A stretch of DNA of 64,000 nucleotides from Topomyia yanbarensis (GCF_030247195.1 NC_080672.1:161561839-161625838), one strand, 5' to 3'. Numbered from the stretch's first letter, positions 37,411 through 49,149 are shown. Notes: a model not told the origin generated them from the letters alone. Numbers and translations: made by a program.

Positions 37411-37803
37411 TTAAGCAGGAATGGAAATAATAAAAAGTTCAAAATATTTGAAGTTAGTGGCCTTTGATGGTGTATATTTAAGTTTTCAATAGAATGGTGT
37501 AATAAAATGCTGTATATGACTCGTTTTGGATTTGCGAGCTAAAATAGTGAAGAAAAGTAAAATTACTGCTGGAAAAAAATTGTTTACGGTCACGATCATA
37601 TTATTTCGGAGCTGTCAACTTTAGATGTTTAGTATCTTTGAAGTATATTACAACGTAAAGCAGCACATCCTCTTATAAAATAATTTTGGGGTTGATCCTC
37701 CTAGAAGTAATTATGAAGTATATATTCTTCAAACAAATTTAGTTCAAGAGTTAATGTCTTCAGCAAAGTTTTCGAAATGCTATTTCAAACGATTTTGTTG
37801 AAT

Positions 37804-37963
37804 GGGGCGGGCAAAGCGTATGTGGTGAGTTCAATTCCTTGTACGCATCTCACCTAGATTCGATTCCCAATACCCGCACATATGGTTAGAAATTTTTCTA
37901 TCCTGAAAAAGAGCCGAAAGACCCTAAGGTTAACGCCTATATAATCAAAATGAAAAAAAACCT
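37804..37963 (+). mobile_element. Diverged tRNA-derived SINE
   Basis: The head GGGGCGGGCAAAGCG and box B-like AGATTCGATTCC are followed by CGCACATATGGTTAGAAATT. The body then reads GAGCCGAAAGACCCTAAGG, with an A-rich end. Box A has decayed, so it is unlikely to be transcribed. It is inserted in the hAT-like element. Confidence 0.7.
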
Positions 37964-38265
37964 TTGTTGAAGACATTCCATAACTAATTTTGAAGAAGAC
38001 AAAAATACTCCGTGTGTTCAGAATATCGAAATATATTGGACTATAATATGTGAAACAAAACTTTTAAAACGAGGTATTTTGATGTTACTGTAATTGATAA
38101 ATCTCTTCTGCTGTGTATAAACAATAAAATTCACATTCTATTCAAGGTAGTCTCTAAAGTCTAGTTTTATTGATAAGAACTGGTTTCAGTAAAAAATTCT
38201 TGAATATTGTTTTGCATCTCGATATATTGCATTAATGTAACCTTCATATTTTCTACAAAGTTTAT

Positions 38266-38358
38266 ATCCCCGAATCCCAATCCCGCACATTGGGTTAGAG
38301 ATTTTTCTAACCCGAAGAGGCGAATGGCCTTAAGGTTAACACCTCTATAATCGACTTT
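38266..38358 (+). mobile_element. SINE 3' fragment
   Basis: It starts around box B (CCGAATCCCAATCCCGCACA). The body is well preserved: GGGTTAGAGATTTTTCTAAC then GAGGCGAATGGCCTTAAGG. The tRNA-like 5' half is missing, so it is 5'-truncated. Confidence 0.75.
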
Positions 38359-38744
38359 TCTGAATTTGCTGAAGACACCAATTCTCTTACTATTTTTGAA
38401 GAGTTACTTCTCCATATTCACTTCTAGGAGTTTTCATCACCAAAATTATTATATCAAAATTTGAGCTTTTTATGTTGGAAAACTTCTTCGAAGTTGCTAA
38501 ACCTTTAAAGAGGATGATTTCGAAATTATGTGATCTTGACCATTAGAAAAGTTTAAGAACATTTATTGCACTTTAAAATTGCACTTTGTATTTGCATTCT
38601 TTGACTTTATTGACATATTATAAAAAAAATTATGAAAGCATCTGTTAGACCAATTTTGTTTCTGAACTTTTACTAATTTATCCATTTATTAAAGCATTTT
38701 CGAAAAAAAAACGATTTTCATCCAAATTTCTGGCTTCGCCACTG

Positions 38745-39650
<906 letters not shown>

Positions 39651-39651
39651 G

Positions 39652-40545
39652 AAAAGTTTTTGAAAAAAAATGGAACGGAACTTCACAGTTCAAAACCAAA
39701 GTTTATATGAAAATTAAAAAAATCATCTTCTAGGTAAAAATGAACATTGTTGTCCATTGATTTTTTCTAACGAACTGGGCTTGGGAGCAGAACAAATCCA
39801 AATGTTGGTAGGGGTTTAGGGTTCCAACTAAATCATGGTGACAAAAATTGGAAGGAATCTTCACAGTTTAAACCAAAGTGAATATGAACTTTAAAAAATC
39901 ATCTTCTAGGTGAAAATGAATATAGAAACTACTTTGCAACTGATCATTCAAAAAATATTCCGTCAACTCATGCGGATTGGAGACTTCAAGTGCTTCATTC
40001 CATCGGGACAAAACGGACATAATAAATACCCAAGTAGGCTGGGTTTGGGAGCAGAACAAATCCAAATGATGGCAGGAGTATAGGATTCCAACTAAATCAT
40101 TGTGTAGAAATTTTTGAAAAAAATGGAAAGAAACTTTACAGATCAAATTGTTCTGCTGCATAGTGACTTTTTGCCATATCTGTTATCGCATATAACTTCC
40201 AAACGTTAACCAAATCTCCCATCTTTTGTTGTATGCAGGATACGGCAAATGAATTATTCTGCAAGGTTTTGTAACTAAAACCACGTTATGCACGTTACAT
40301 GCACTCGGGAGTAATTGTACATAGTGGTAGTAAATTTTTGTACATGTTGGTGAAAATCTATCTGTAAGGAGTGTTGTAATCGTGAAGTTGTTCAACAAAA
40401 ATACATTTCTGACTGCAAAAATGTATGCGTTGGTTTTAAACTGTGAAGCCCCGTTCCAATTTGTTTTCAAAAATCTCTTCTCAATGATTTAGTTGGAACC
40501 CTCACCCCCTGCCATCATTTAGATATGTTCTGCTCCCAAGTCCCT
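39652..40545. repeat. Repeat array with direct and inverted copies
   Basis: A unit containing GGGAGCAGAACAAATCCAAA, GGTTCCAACTAAATCAT and TTTTTGAAAAAAATGGAA occurs in direct orientation at about 39785-39890 and 40047-40148, with a partial copy at 39652-39695. An inverted copy ends the region at about 40435-40545. It may be one element whose ends are inverted and whose left end was tandemly duplicated. Confidence 0.6.
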
Positions 40546-40781
40546 AAAAAATATCAGATATAGCTTGTTGGCTTTGACATCAGATCTCGACGGTTCACAC
40601 ATTTCGAAACATATGGTATTCCAACATAATTTAGTCATTGATACTGAAATTTTTTTAAATGTGATTTAGCGGTTTTCGTTTGTTTTGACAGTAGATGTTG
40701 ACGTTTCATTTTGTTTTAGACATATTTCGACGAAAACTAATTTTCGATCTCCCCCCCCCCCCTTTAATGATGTTCGATTGA
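40546..40781. other. Short non-coding gap with C-run
   Basis: A run of about 12 C (40751-40762) lies just before the truncated 5' end of the retrotransposon. No gene was found. Confidence 0.5.
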
Positions 40782-42605
40782 GCTAAAAATTTCTTCGAAG
40801 AAGTCAAACGTAGACTATGTAGAATAAATTGGAAAACTGTATTGAGTATAGAAGGAAATGTCAACGAAGCAGTGACTAAATTCTACTTAATTGTAACGAA
40901 TTTAATCTCTGGAACAGTACCAGTAAAAAGAAGAAGAAGAACTCATGGCGGCCAGCAGCCTGTATGGTTCAACCAACATCTGAAAAATTTAAAAAATAGA
41001 AAGCAAAAGGCACATAAAATTTACAAGAAAGAACATAGCATTACAAATCGGCAAAACTATCTGGATATTTGCTCCCAACTCGACATAGCCATTAACACTG
41101 CACATGAAGAATATAATCGTAAAATCGAGACTGAAATCAAGACCTATCCAAAGAATTTCTTCAATTACGTGAAAACGAAATTGAAAAGTAGAAACTTTCC
41201 ATCCCAAATGCATTTTGACGGACATGTAGGAAATAACAATACTGAAATTTGCTATTTATTTGGAAAATTCTTTCAAGAAGTCTATACTTCATATTCCGAA
41301 ACAGACCGCGACCGCGACTACTTTTCATTTACACCTGAATTTTCAAATGACATTGCCGTCCACAAACTATCTGAACACGAAATTACCACTGCACTAAAAA
41401 ACTTAGACGCATCAAAAGGACCTGGACCGGACGGAATAGCACCAATATTTTTAAAAAATCTAGCAGAAGAATTCACTCTACCACTACTACATATTTTCAA
41501 CATGTCACTGAAAAATGGAACATTCCCAGAAATATGGAAATCATCCTTTTTAGTGCCAATTTTTAAATCAGGCGCTAAATCGGACATCCGAAACCATCGT
41601 GGGATTGCCATTATATCATGCATTCCAAAATTATTCGAAAAACTAGTAAATGACAAAATATTTCAGCAAATCAAAAATCAAATAACAAGCAAGCAGCATG
41701 GCTTTTATAAAGGCCGCTCAACAAAATCAAACCTTTAAGAATTTGTAACATTTACTGTAAATGCAATGGACAATGGCAACCATGTGGAAACACTCTACAC
41801 AGACTTTAGTAAAGCATTCGACCGTATCGACATACCTTTATTGCTCTTCAAACTGCAAAAATATGGCATAGAAAATAAACTATTGAAATGGTTCGAATCA
41901 TATTTAACTAAACGTCAACAATAACCTTCAGAAGAAAAATTTCAAATGTTCCCATAGACATACACTTAGGCAACCAACTTGTAGAAAAATGTAAAATTGT
42001 ACGAGATTTAGGCGTAATCTTAGACTCCAAGCTCACATTTGTTGAACATTATAATACAATAATAAATAAAGCAAATAGTATGCTGGGCTTTATCAAACGT
42101 TTCACCTTCAATTTTGAAGACCCTTACACAATAAAATCATTATACAATACATATGTCAGGCCACTTTTGGAATATTGCAGCATAGTATGGAACCCATACA
42201 CTGTCCTGTACGAAGAACGCATCGAATCAGTCCAAAAACAATTTATTTTGTACGCGCTTCGTAAACTAAACTGGACGACATGTCCTCTTCCATCGTATAA
42301 AGCACGTTGTATGCTCATTAATATACAAACACTCAAAGAACGCCGCGATGCTTTACTTTATCAACGACATTATTTCTCAACGTGTACAATCCGCATCATT
42401 ACTTTCTCAAAAAAAATTTTATGTACCTAGCCGACAACTAAGAACTCGTAATTTATTCCAATAACAATCTTTTAGGACAAACTATGCTAAAAATAGCCCC
42501 ATCAATAGAATGATGCGTCATTATAATGAAAATTGTGTAATAATTGACCTTTCCATGTCTAGAAAACAAATCAAATCTGAACTAAACCGTAGAAATAATG
42601 TATAG
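40782..42605 (+). pseudogene. Reverse transcriptase ORF lacking the catalytic core
   Basis: The frame opens upstream of the first 298-residue block (40842-41738, entered at a TTG) and carries the pre-RT linker QQPVWFNQHLKNLKNRK, then KGPGPDGIAP and LVPIFKSGAKSDIRNHRGI, the early RT motifs. A TAA at 41736-41738 interrupts it. Beyond the stop the same frame continues with motif A (YTDFSKAFDRID). At about 41922 the sequence jumps from YLTKRQQ to ISNVPIDIHLGNQLVEKCK, skipping motif B and the F/YADD motif C. The thumb follows (RDLGVILDSKLTF, YVRPLLEYCSIVWNP). A frameshift near 42360 leads into a C-terminal frame ending LSMSRKQIKSELNRR and a stop at 42603-42605. It cannot be functional. Confidence 0.9.
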
Positions 42606-42682
42606 TATATAAGCAAATATTGTAAAACCATTCTATGTAGTCTACATATGCTTGACGAAAATAAATAAATAAATAAATAAAT
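40782..42682 (+). mobile_element. Jockey-like non-LTR retrotransposon, internally deleted
   Basis: A 5'-truncated, + strand element with a reverse transcriptase frame, a short 3' UTR and an (AAAT)n tail at about 42659-42682. The endonuclease domain is absent. Right after the tail lies a terminal fragment of MITE family 1 (42685-42707), so the element probably inserted into or beside that MITE. Confidence 0.9.
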
Positions 42683-42684
42683 AT

Positions 42685-42707
42685 CCGAAAATAGGCTCAT
42701 CATTCTA
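42685..42707 (-). mobile_element. Terminal fragment of MITE family 1
   Basis: CCGAAAATAGGCTCATCATT then CTA is the reverse complement of the left end of copy D (35946). Only the terminus is present, directly after the retrotransposon tail. Confidence 0.55.
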
Positions 42708-42831
42708 GGCTTTTGTCATTGCTTCCAGTAAATAAGGTCATTTAACTGTGCGAAGAATTTTGCTTAAACTTCGTTCCAAAATTTCTCTAGAATTTATCAC
42801 TATTTTCGATCAACTCATAAGCAAAAAACCG

Positions 42832-43400
42832 ATTTAATCCACCTATCAGTGAGATGAGATATTTGTTATACATATCTCAATTACACCATTCATTAGTTTG
42901 CCGAACTCACGCGAAGTTGGCAAGCAACTAGATGTGAGATAAGCACAATTTCGAGTCCTGCACAATTAACACTTCGAATAAACTGAAGAAATTATACAAA
43001 AATAATAGTACAAATAAAATTAAAATTATTGTGAAGCAAAAAAAATCAAAAAAAGTTATTCATACCCATAATGATTAACATAAATCAATTTAATAAATTA
43101 AATTAACCAAATTAGCTCAAATAATAATTAGGCAATATTTAAAAAAATATAAAATTAAGAGAGTAAATTAAATTGTTTCAAGTTAACAAACTGTCCCCAA
43201 TAATAAAAAGAACTTACTAAACCGAAAATGAAGAAACTGAATAAAATATTTGAACTGGGAAAAAATAACAATTTAATAAAATGATTAAAATAAATAAAAC
43301 AAATAATACGAAAAAAACCAAAAAAAAAAATAAATTTATTGAATTAATAAGGCAATCAATATGAATAAAATTAACCTTTACATATCTAACATTTCTCTAA
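42832..43400 (+). repeat. Repeat family with cryptic AATAAAT-rich tail, copy 2
   Basis: The head reads TTTAATCCACCTATCAGTGA, GATGAGATATTTGTTATAC, ACTCACGCGAAGTTGG, TTTCGAGTCCTGCAC. It then passes into about 400 bases of A-rich cryptic repeat with variants of AATAAAATTAA. The order and orientation are the same as on the minus strand at 5880-6200. The tail length differs strongly between copies. Confidence 0.55.
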
Positions 43401-43600
43401 CACATATAGGGTTCCAAAACCGTTATTCTTAAAAGTGGTGGAGTAACACGGAAAACCTGTTTTGATCAAGATAGGTGCTTCTCTAGTAGTGATAGAAGCT
43501 GCTCAATTTTTACATACCGATCCTTAATACACATCTCCTGCAAAGCAGGCTAAATTGATAAGATGCATCACTTTTCAAAAAATGTTTGAAGGCAACGAAG
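43401..43600. other. Short non-coding gap
   Basis: No feature could be supported. Confidence 0.5.
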
Positions 43601-43865
43601 ATATCTAGAGAAAATTTTCAATAGAACGTAAGTAACATTGAGAGCCTCTCTTTGTTTACTTTCTCTTTCAATTATTACGAGGTCATTACAACACTTTGCA
43701 CTAATTTTTCAGTACATATCGAAAGCCGACGGTTTTTTACTAGAAGTTTATGCAAAGAGTAGAGTAGTAAATGTTGAAATGGCCGAGTAATGAACAGAAG
43801 AGAAAGATCCCAAAGAGAATCTCTCATTGTTACTTACGTCCTATTCTAAATTTTCTCTAGATATA
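43601..43865. mobile_element. Foldback MITE, about 265 bp
   Basis: The left arm (ATATCTAGAGAAAATTTTCA, AACGTAAGTAACATTGAGAG) and right arm (GAATCTCTCATTGTTACTTA, AAATTTTCTCTAGATAT) are imperfect reverse complements over about 80 bases. They are separated by about 100 bases that also pair weakly. A one-arm fragment of the same family lies at 34306-34380. Confidence 0.6.
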
Positions 43866-44052
43866 TCAAAATATCATTTCCACCGATAACTAAAAATGTC
43901 TCTGGCAGCACTGCTCCAGTGGAATCCAATCAGAACAATTGCAATAGCTCCAGTTCTACGGATAGTTTTACTTGTTTTTGTTAGGAACACTCACAAAAGC
44001 GCGACGCGAGACAGGACACAACACTTATTGTCCTTACTAACTTTAAAAACCT
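43866..44052. other. Short non-coding gap
   Basis: No feature could be supported. An 81-codon frame at 43896-44141 runs into the repeat and has no domain. Confidence 0.45.
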
Positions 44053-45276
44053 GTTTTAATCCACCTAGCGGTGCAATTGTGCCTTTCTCAATCATGAACA
44101 CGAGAATGTGTGCGTTGTTTATATCCATTAAAAGCTTTTAAATGCATATATTACATTTTATTATTATACATCACACGACAACTATATACAGGAAAATAAA
44201 TCATTATTCGAGTTCCAAAATTTTGTAAAAGAAAAAACAGCCACGGTAATATTGAACTGAAATATCGGTTTGAATCGGAGTTTTCTATGTGATCGCACTC
44301 CACAACCCGTAACTCCGGAGCCGGAAGTCGGATGGAGATGGAATTTAATATCAGTTTCCGGGGACGCAACACCTTTCATTTGAGACTAAGTTGATCAAAT
44401 CGGTCTAGCCATTTTCGAGAAACCAATATAACCGTTATTCTGAATTTGGATGCTTCCGGATCCGTCGATGGTGGCCAGTGTGGCCAAAGAGACCTTGAAT
44501 GACTGTTGATGACCTAGATCTACAAATTCAACAGTTGTGTTTACACTTTGGAAAAAAATCACCTTTTTACATTCATCGCAGAATTCGTTAGAATCGGGAT
44601 TTGCTGCGTGATCGTACGCATCACCCTGTAATTCAGGAATCAGAACTCGGATCCACACAAAATTCAACAGCAGCTGATGTTTGTCAAAATCGGTTCAGAA
44701 AATTCCGAGAAACCGATGTGGACAAATCAACAAATTTTGTTTTGTAACCATACTCTTCAACTCGTAATCCGGAACAAGATGTCGGTTGAAAATGAAATTC
44801 AATAGCAAACTATGGGAATATTATACCTTTCATTTGAATCTTAGTTTGTAAAAATCGGTTCAGCCATCTCCGAGAAACCGATGTGTACATTTTGTTAACA
44901 AATCCGCACATACACACACATACATACATACATATATACATACATACATACATACATACATACATACATACATACATACATACATACATACATACATACA
45001 TACATACATACATACATACATACATACATACATACATACATACATACATACATACATACATACATACATACATACATACATACATACATACATACATACA
45101 TACATACATACATACATACATACATACATACATACATACATACACACATACATACACACAGATATTTTGCGATCTCGGCGAACTGAGTCGAATGTTATGC
45201 GTCGCCCTCCGGGCCTCAGTTAGAAAGTCGGTTTTTGGAGCAATTGCATAACCTTTCTATATGAAAAAGGCAAAAG
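44053..45276 (+). repeat. Composite element with internal TACA microsatellite, copy 1
   Basis: The head is TTTTAATCCACCTAGCGGTG then CAATTGTGCCTTTCTCA. The body holds three degenerate units built on GTAACTCCGGAGCCGGAAGT, CCTTTCATTTGAGACTAAG and TCGGTTCAGCCATCTCCGAG (about 44286, 44610 and 44745). A (TACA)n tract follows. The tail then reads GATCTCGGCGAACTGAGTCG, CCCTCCGGGCCTCAG and CATAACCTTTCTATATGAAA then AAGGC. The tail contains a small hairpin, CCTTTCTATATGAAAAAGG. It is non-coding. Confidence 0.7.
44908..45159. repeat. (TACA)n microsatellite, about 60 copies
   Basis: Nearly pure CATA/TACA over about 250 bases, bordered by CACACA on both sides. It sits inside the composite element just before its conserved tail. 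Confidence 0.95.
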
Positions 45277-46459
45277 AATAATATTTAATTAGCTTAATCA
45301 GTATGTAACATTGAACGTTATCTTCATCTGATTATAATTTGGAAAGGTTGGTGGAATGGGTTTGAGCGTGTAGGGAAAGGGGGTTAGTAGAGTGGGAGTG
45401 GAGGATGCGTCAGAAATCCTTCATCTTATTTCGGTATACGGGGTGGATAAAGGAAATGCGTGAGGGTAGTCCAAGAGGAGGGGAGTGATGAAGGAGGGAG
45501 GTGTAAGGGTAAGGCGGGGGGAGGGGCGGTGACGCAATACTCAACTGCATATTTTGCCTTCCATTTGAGACTTGGTTTGAGAAAGTCGGTTCAGTCATGA
45601 CCGATGAACCGATGTGACTTTAATTGTGGAATATGCCCGGAATTCCGCACTTCCGTAATCGTCGATAGTGGACAATATATTCAAAGAATGTTTGATTGGC
45701 AATCAGTGATCTAGATCTGCGATTAGAAGTAATTTGGTGACCATTTCAATAGTTTCTAGCCTCTGAGGTATTACGATTGTACCGATTTATATGGGAAATT
45801 CCAGTGTATCCTTACCAACACCCCTGTAACTCCGGAAGCAAGAGTCAGAACCGAATGAAATTCAGCAGCAGTCAATGGCATTACTATATCTTTCATTTGA
45901 AATCAAGTTTGTAAAAATCGGTAGAGAATTCGTTGTGGACTGGGTGTTATATTAGCTTAGGAACATGGCGGGTACCCCGGGGGCGTCATGAACCGTCATA
46001 GGTGGCCAATGTGGTCAAAGCTGCTTTGATTGATCATTAGTGATCCAGACTCGCAAACTAGAGTAATGTTACATCAATTTTAATATGTTTTGCATCATTT
46101 GAACATCATGGTGGTACCAGTTTATATGGGAATTTGCTGTGTGACCGCACTCTTCAACTCGTCACTCCGGAACCGGAAGTCGGATCAACTAAAAATTCAA
46201 TAGCAGCTTATGGGAGCGTTATACCTTTCAGATGAAACTAAGTTTGCGAAAATCGGTTCAGCCATCTCTGAGAAAATTGTGTGAGTTTAAATGACACACA
46301 CATACACACACACACACACACACACATACATACACACACACAGACATTTGCCGATCTCGACGAACTGAGTCGAATGGTGTATGACGCTCGGCCCTCCGGG
46401 CCTCGGTTAAAAAGTCGATTTATACAGTGATTGCATAGCCTTTCTTTATGAGAAAGGCA
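45277..46459 (+). repeat. Composite element, copy 2 with (CA)n
   Basis: The same unit order recurs. Degenerate units are at about 45535-45625, 45640-45930 (GTCGATAGTGGACAATATAT, CTGTAACTCCGGAAGCAAG) and 45990-46290 (GTCATAGGTGGCCAATGTGG, TCACTCCGGAACCGGAAGTC). They are followed by CACACATACACAC and the tail GATCTCGACGAACTGAGTCG, CCCTCCGGGCCTCGG and CTTTCTTTATGAGAAAGGC. A G-rich insert (about 45355-45530, with GGGAGGGGCGG) interrupts the left part. Confidence 0.7.
46302..46342. repeat. (CA)n microsatellite within copy 2
   Basis: A CA-rich run of about 40 bases with two CATA interruptions. It occupies the same site, relative to the element tail, as the (TACA)n of copy 1. Confidence 0.9.
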
Positions 46460-47130
46460 AAAAGATTAAAAAATTACCTGTTTGTCGACCGGTTTTAGGC
46501 TCGATGTTTCCCATCTACAGGACGATGTCCGACTGATTACTAGATGACAAATACAATCATACTGCGTGCAGTACTCGTCGAGAAAAGAATTAAAAAACAC
46601 AATTCACTGAATTTTCAGGTTTGTCAGGTGGAAAAGGGGGTATGATATTGGTGCATCGTCCTCGTTCATAAGCGCGTGTTCAGCATTGGCTATGTACATT
46701 GATTCCCATGCGTTCAGGTATGCAATTTTCCGTACAGTTTTCACGAGTTTCGCGCTGTCTCAGTCTATTGTATGATTGTGGGCTATAGTGTGTGCTGCCA
46801 CACTGGAGTCGTTGGCTCTTTCGTGGTCGACAGCATGTTTATGTTCTCGAATGCGAACTTTGAACTTTCGGCGAGTTCAGGGGGTCTTTTGGCGCCATTT
46901 TTCCCAGATCTAATTTGTGCATATTTTGGAATTTGATTCGCAATATGCATTTTCAATAATATCCGAAAACAGGCATTCTTAATTTTAAAATGAAATATTT
47001 GAACTTATATTTCATTCAAAATTCAGTAGAGATACGAAATGTTTAAAAAAAATGGACGTGGGATGTCTCTTCAAAATTTTTGTCTTAAAGCAACCAGTTT
47101 GAAATACCCAAGGATTTCCTTAATTATAGC
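46460..47130. other. Non-coding, no recognised gene
   Basis: AGGGGGTCTTTTGGCGCCAT at about 46889 resembles the terminus of the 9403-10214 TTAA element; no second end was found. The rest is unassigned. Confidence 0.4.
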
Positions 47131-47441
47131 AGGGTAGACGATCCCTTATGTATCTCATCAATCAGGATGTCACACTATTTCGTTGATAATTCGACTTAGA
47201 GTGGCTGGATGCGCTTAAATAATGTACCTTCATCTTTGCTTCGTTCCTAAGAAGCAGAACAGTTAAAAATTTTTCAGGAAAATGTAAAATGCTCGCGTTT
47301 GAGCGAATCAAAAAGTCGAATCGAATCGTCCTACCATTTGAGCTGATGCGTTGGAGATAGCAGACACTGCTCTAACTAATGTGTTCAAATAGGTGGGATG
47401 AATAAAGGAGTTCGGATGGATTAGGGCGCATTAACTCTATA
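47131..47441 (-). mobile_element. MITE family 1, copy C
   Basis: On the minus strand it reads TAGAGTTAATGCGCCCTAAT, the core GTTAGAGCAGTGTCTGCTAT, CAAATGGTAGGACGATTCG, GAACGAAGCAAAGATGAAGG, and ends GGGATCGTCTACCCT. It has the same terminal subtype as copies A and B. Confidence 0.7.
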
Positions 47442-48020
47442 TACAAACGCTCATATATAGAATTGAATTTAATTGGAGTTAAAGTAGTGTTCGGTTTTTG
47501 GTCACATGACCCTCCTTAGTGCAACGTTTCGAAGAAATAGCCCCTCATCTTCATAGGAAAGCAGGGTTTGAACATAAATTAATTATAGTTTTCTCATAAT
47601 ACAAATATTTTGCAAATTTTGTCAGGACTACAAATATTTTCTTTTTCAAGTAGAATGTAATATTAAGTTTGTTTCCGCAAGTGGCTCTGTTCTACACTAA
47701 AATGGAAAACTATTTATAGGGAAATAGAGGACAAAAATACGTTTGTCTTCTTAATACATCGCAACATTAAATTAGCATGGACACTAATAAATATTTCAGA
47801 TTAGTTGAAGATCTTATGACACATCTTAGTAATGAATATGGAAATAGCAGGATAGATGTGAGCACTGAATAAATATGTGCTAACGAAACTTCGCAAATCA
47901 TTGAATCCATCACGATCCGACGAAAAAATTAATGCCTGACAAGATAAATAGATCTTTTTTCAAATCGCCGAACGCTGCAACCGAACTATAGTTTCGTTTT
48001 TATTATTTATTGTTATAGAT
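47442..48020. other. Non-coding, upstream of the ABCG gene
   Basis: AT-rich sequence that should contain the ABCG promoter if the leader begins near 48020. No convincing TATA box in position was seen. Initiator-like words are too short to call. Confidence 0.4.
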
Positions 48021-48290
48021 CACTGAGACGAACGCCGAGAAAAGTGAAACTAGACTAACAACAACATCGAGCAACAGCCACCGACATGAGAAAGAGCTGA
48101 ATGGATGAGGACAGAAATCATACCGAGACCGAGGCCCAAAACCGCGTAGAGAAAGGTTTCTGACATTGAAGCGTACAAAGTCAAATACAACTCATACCGG
48201 TTGGTGCAGTGAAGCAGAGAACTTGGTGAAAAAAGTTACAGGTTTACAATAGCTGGATGTGTTGCAGCTTGTGCATACGCAAAAGTAAGA
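48021..48290 (+). promoter_or_regulatory. Probable ABCG 5' leader with upstream ORFs
   Basis: Composition changes from AT-rich to CA/GA-rich at about 48020 (AACAACAACATCGAGCAACA), as in many insect 5' UTRs. It contains a 4-codon uORF (48086-48100) and, starting on the next base, a 20-codon uORF (48101-48163). A third ATG at 48257 is out of frame and overlaps the coding start, with a poor context. If these are in the mRNA they would lower translation from the main ATG. The transcription start is not known. Confidence 0.4.
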
Positions 48291-48704
48291 ATGGCAAAAG
48301 ACGTAGAATTCCAAGATATAGTGTATGCAGTCAATGTCCGAAGAAGTTTCAGTAAGTACATAAATTGCTGGTTATGATCACATATCCTGCATACCTAAAA
48401 GGTCAATGCTATTCTTTACATCAGCCTTTTCAGTGCCGTGAACTACTCAGGGCGTGAGAATATTGAAAAGCAAACAACATGCATTTAACCATTGTAATTT
48501 TACTGATGCGTGCGATGTTGGATCTACTAGATACTATAACATCAATAAATGTTCCTTTCTAATTTCTCTTACAGTTAGCGAAAGTCGCAAGCGGACCATT
48601 GTCAAAGGCGTGAGTGGTGTTTTTCGACATGGCCAATTATCGGCAATTATGGGTCCTTCGGGCGCAGGCAAAAGTAGTTTGCTGAATGCTATTTCCGGCT
48701 ATAG
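48291..48704 (+). CDS. ABC transporter G subfamily, N-terminal exons 1-2 (partial gene)
   Basis: ABCG proteins are half transporters that dimerise in a membrane and use ATP to move lipids, sterols, pigment precursors or toxins. Exon 1 (48291-48351) encodes [20 protein letters not shown] and ends one base into a codon at the donor GTAAGT. Exon 2 (48575-48704) follows the acceptor CTCTTACAG and begins with two bases, so the phases match, with an isoleucine codon at the join. It encodes [20 protein letters not shown], then [20 protein letters not shown] and [10 protein letters not shown] is the Walker A ATP-binding loop. The donor GTAAGT at 48705 ends the exon in phase 2. The ATG has A at -3 and G at +4, and an in-frame stop lies upstream at 48210. 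The sequence best fits the ABCG1/ABCG4-like branch. Later motifs (Walker B, signature) and the membrane domain lie beyond intron 2. Confidence 0.9.
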
Positions 48705-48924
48705 GTAAGTTGATATTATTACATACATACGTATTGATACAGTAATGTACCGATTTTGGGACACCTTCCAGGCTGACAATATCGAGAGTTGTTCTATGGA
48801 AAAAGGTCGATTTTTCAATTTTGCATGTTTTCCATGAGCAAAATGTGGCTAAAAAGCATTCAATCGTGCCATTGCGATGTAGTTTGTATTGAATTGCAAG
48901 TTGTACCGTTTTATAGCTTGAATA
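48705..48924 (+). other. Start of ABCG intron 2
   Basis: It begins with a consensus donor GTAAGT. No downstream ABCG exon was recognised anywhere to 64000, so the intron is inferred to exceed 15 kb. A short exon could have escaped inspection. Confidence 0.5.
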
Positions 48925-49149
48925 GCCCTATTATGGAATGTGCCGCAATATTTCATTAATTACTCAGCCTATAATCAATGCAATGCGTATAAATTGGCAC
49001 CAACATCTTTGCCTCGCTCTTAAGAACCAGTATAATAACACAAATAGCCAGAAAACGATAAAATTGATCACGTTTGAGCGCAACGAAAATTCATTGGTGA
49101 TGCAGTACTGCACCCTAACGAATAGGCCCAAAATAGGGTCATTACCCTA
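48925..49149 (-). mobile_element. MITE family 1, copy F (internally shortened)
   Basis: On the minus strand the left end is TAGGGTAATGACCCTATTTT and the body keeps GTTTGAGCGCAAC-type and CGCTCTTAAGAACC words seen in + orientation here. The GTTAGAGCAGTGTCTGC core is missing. It lies about 220 bases into ABCG intron 2. Confidence 0.55.

Larger units (their letters stand above)
37430..38744 (-). mobile_element. hAT-like element, minus copy carrying two SINEs
   Basis: Read on the minus strand it begins CAGTGGCGAAGCCAGAAATT at 38744, a CAG-start typical of hAT ends. It then follows the same sequence as 57343-58075. Shared words on the + strand here include TTTACGGTCACGATCATATT, GAGCTGTCAACTTTAGATGT and GATCCTCCTAGAAG. 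It has been interrupted by SINE sequence at 37804-37963 and 38266-38358. The far end is placed only approximately, and no transposase is visible. Confidence 0.6.

Noticed and set aside
44810..45251. Frames encoding Cys-Met-Tyr-Val and His-Thr-Tyr-Ile repeats
   Set aside because: Artefacts of the (TACA)n tract; no conserved protein is implied.
48257..48355. [20 protein letters not shown]... frame as the true N-terminus of the ABCG gene
   Set aside because: It is out of frame with exon 2 after splicing and hits a stop at once; the frame from 48291 matches ABCG N-termini and the exon phases.
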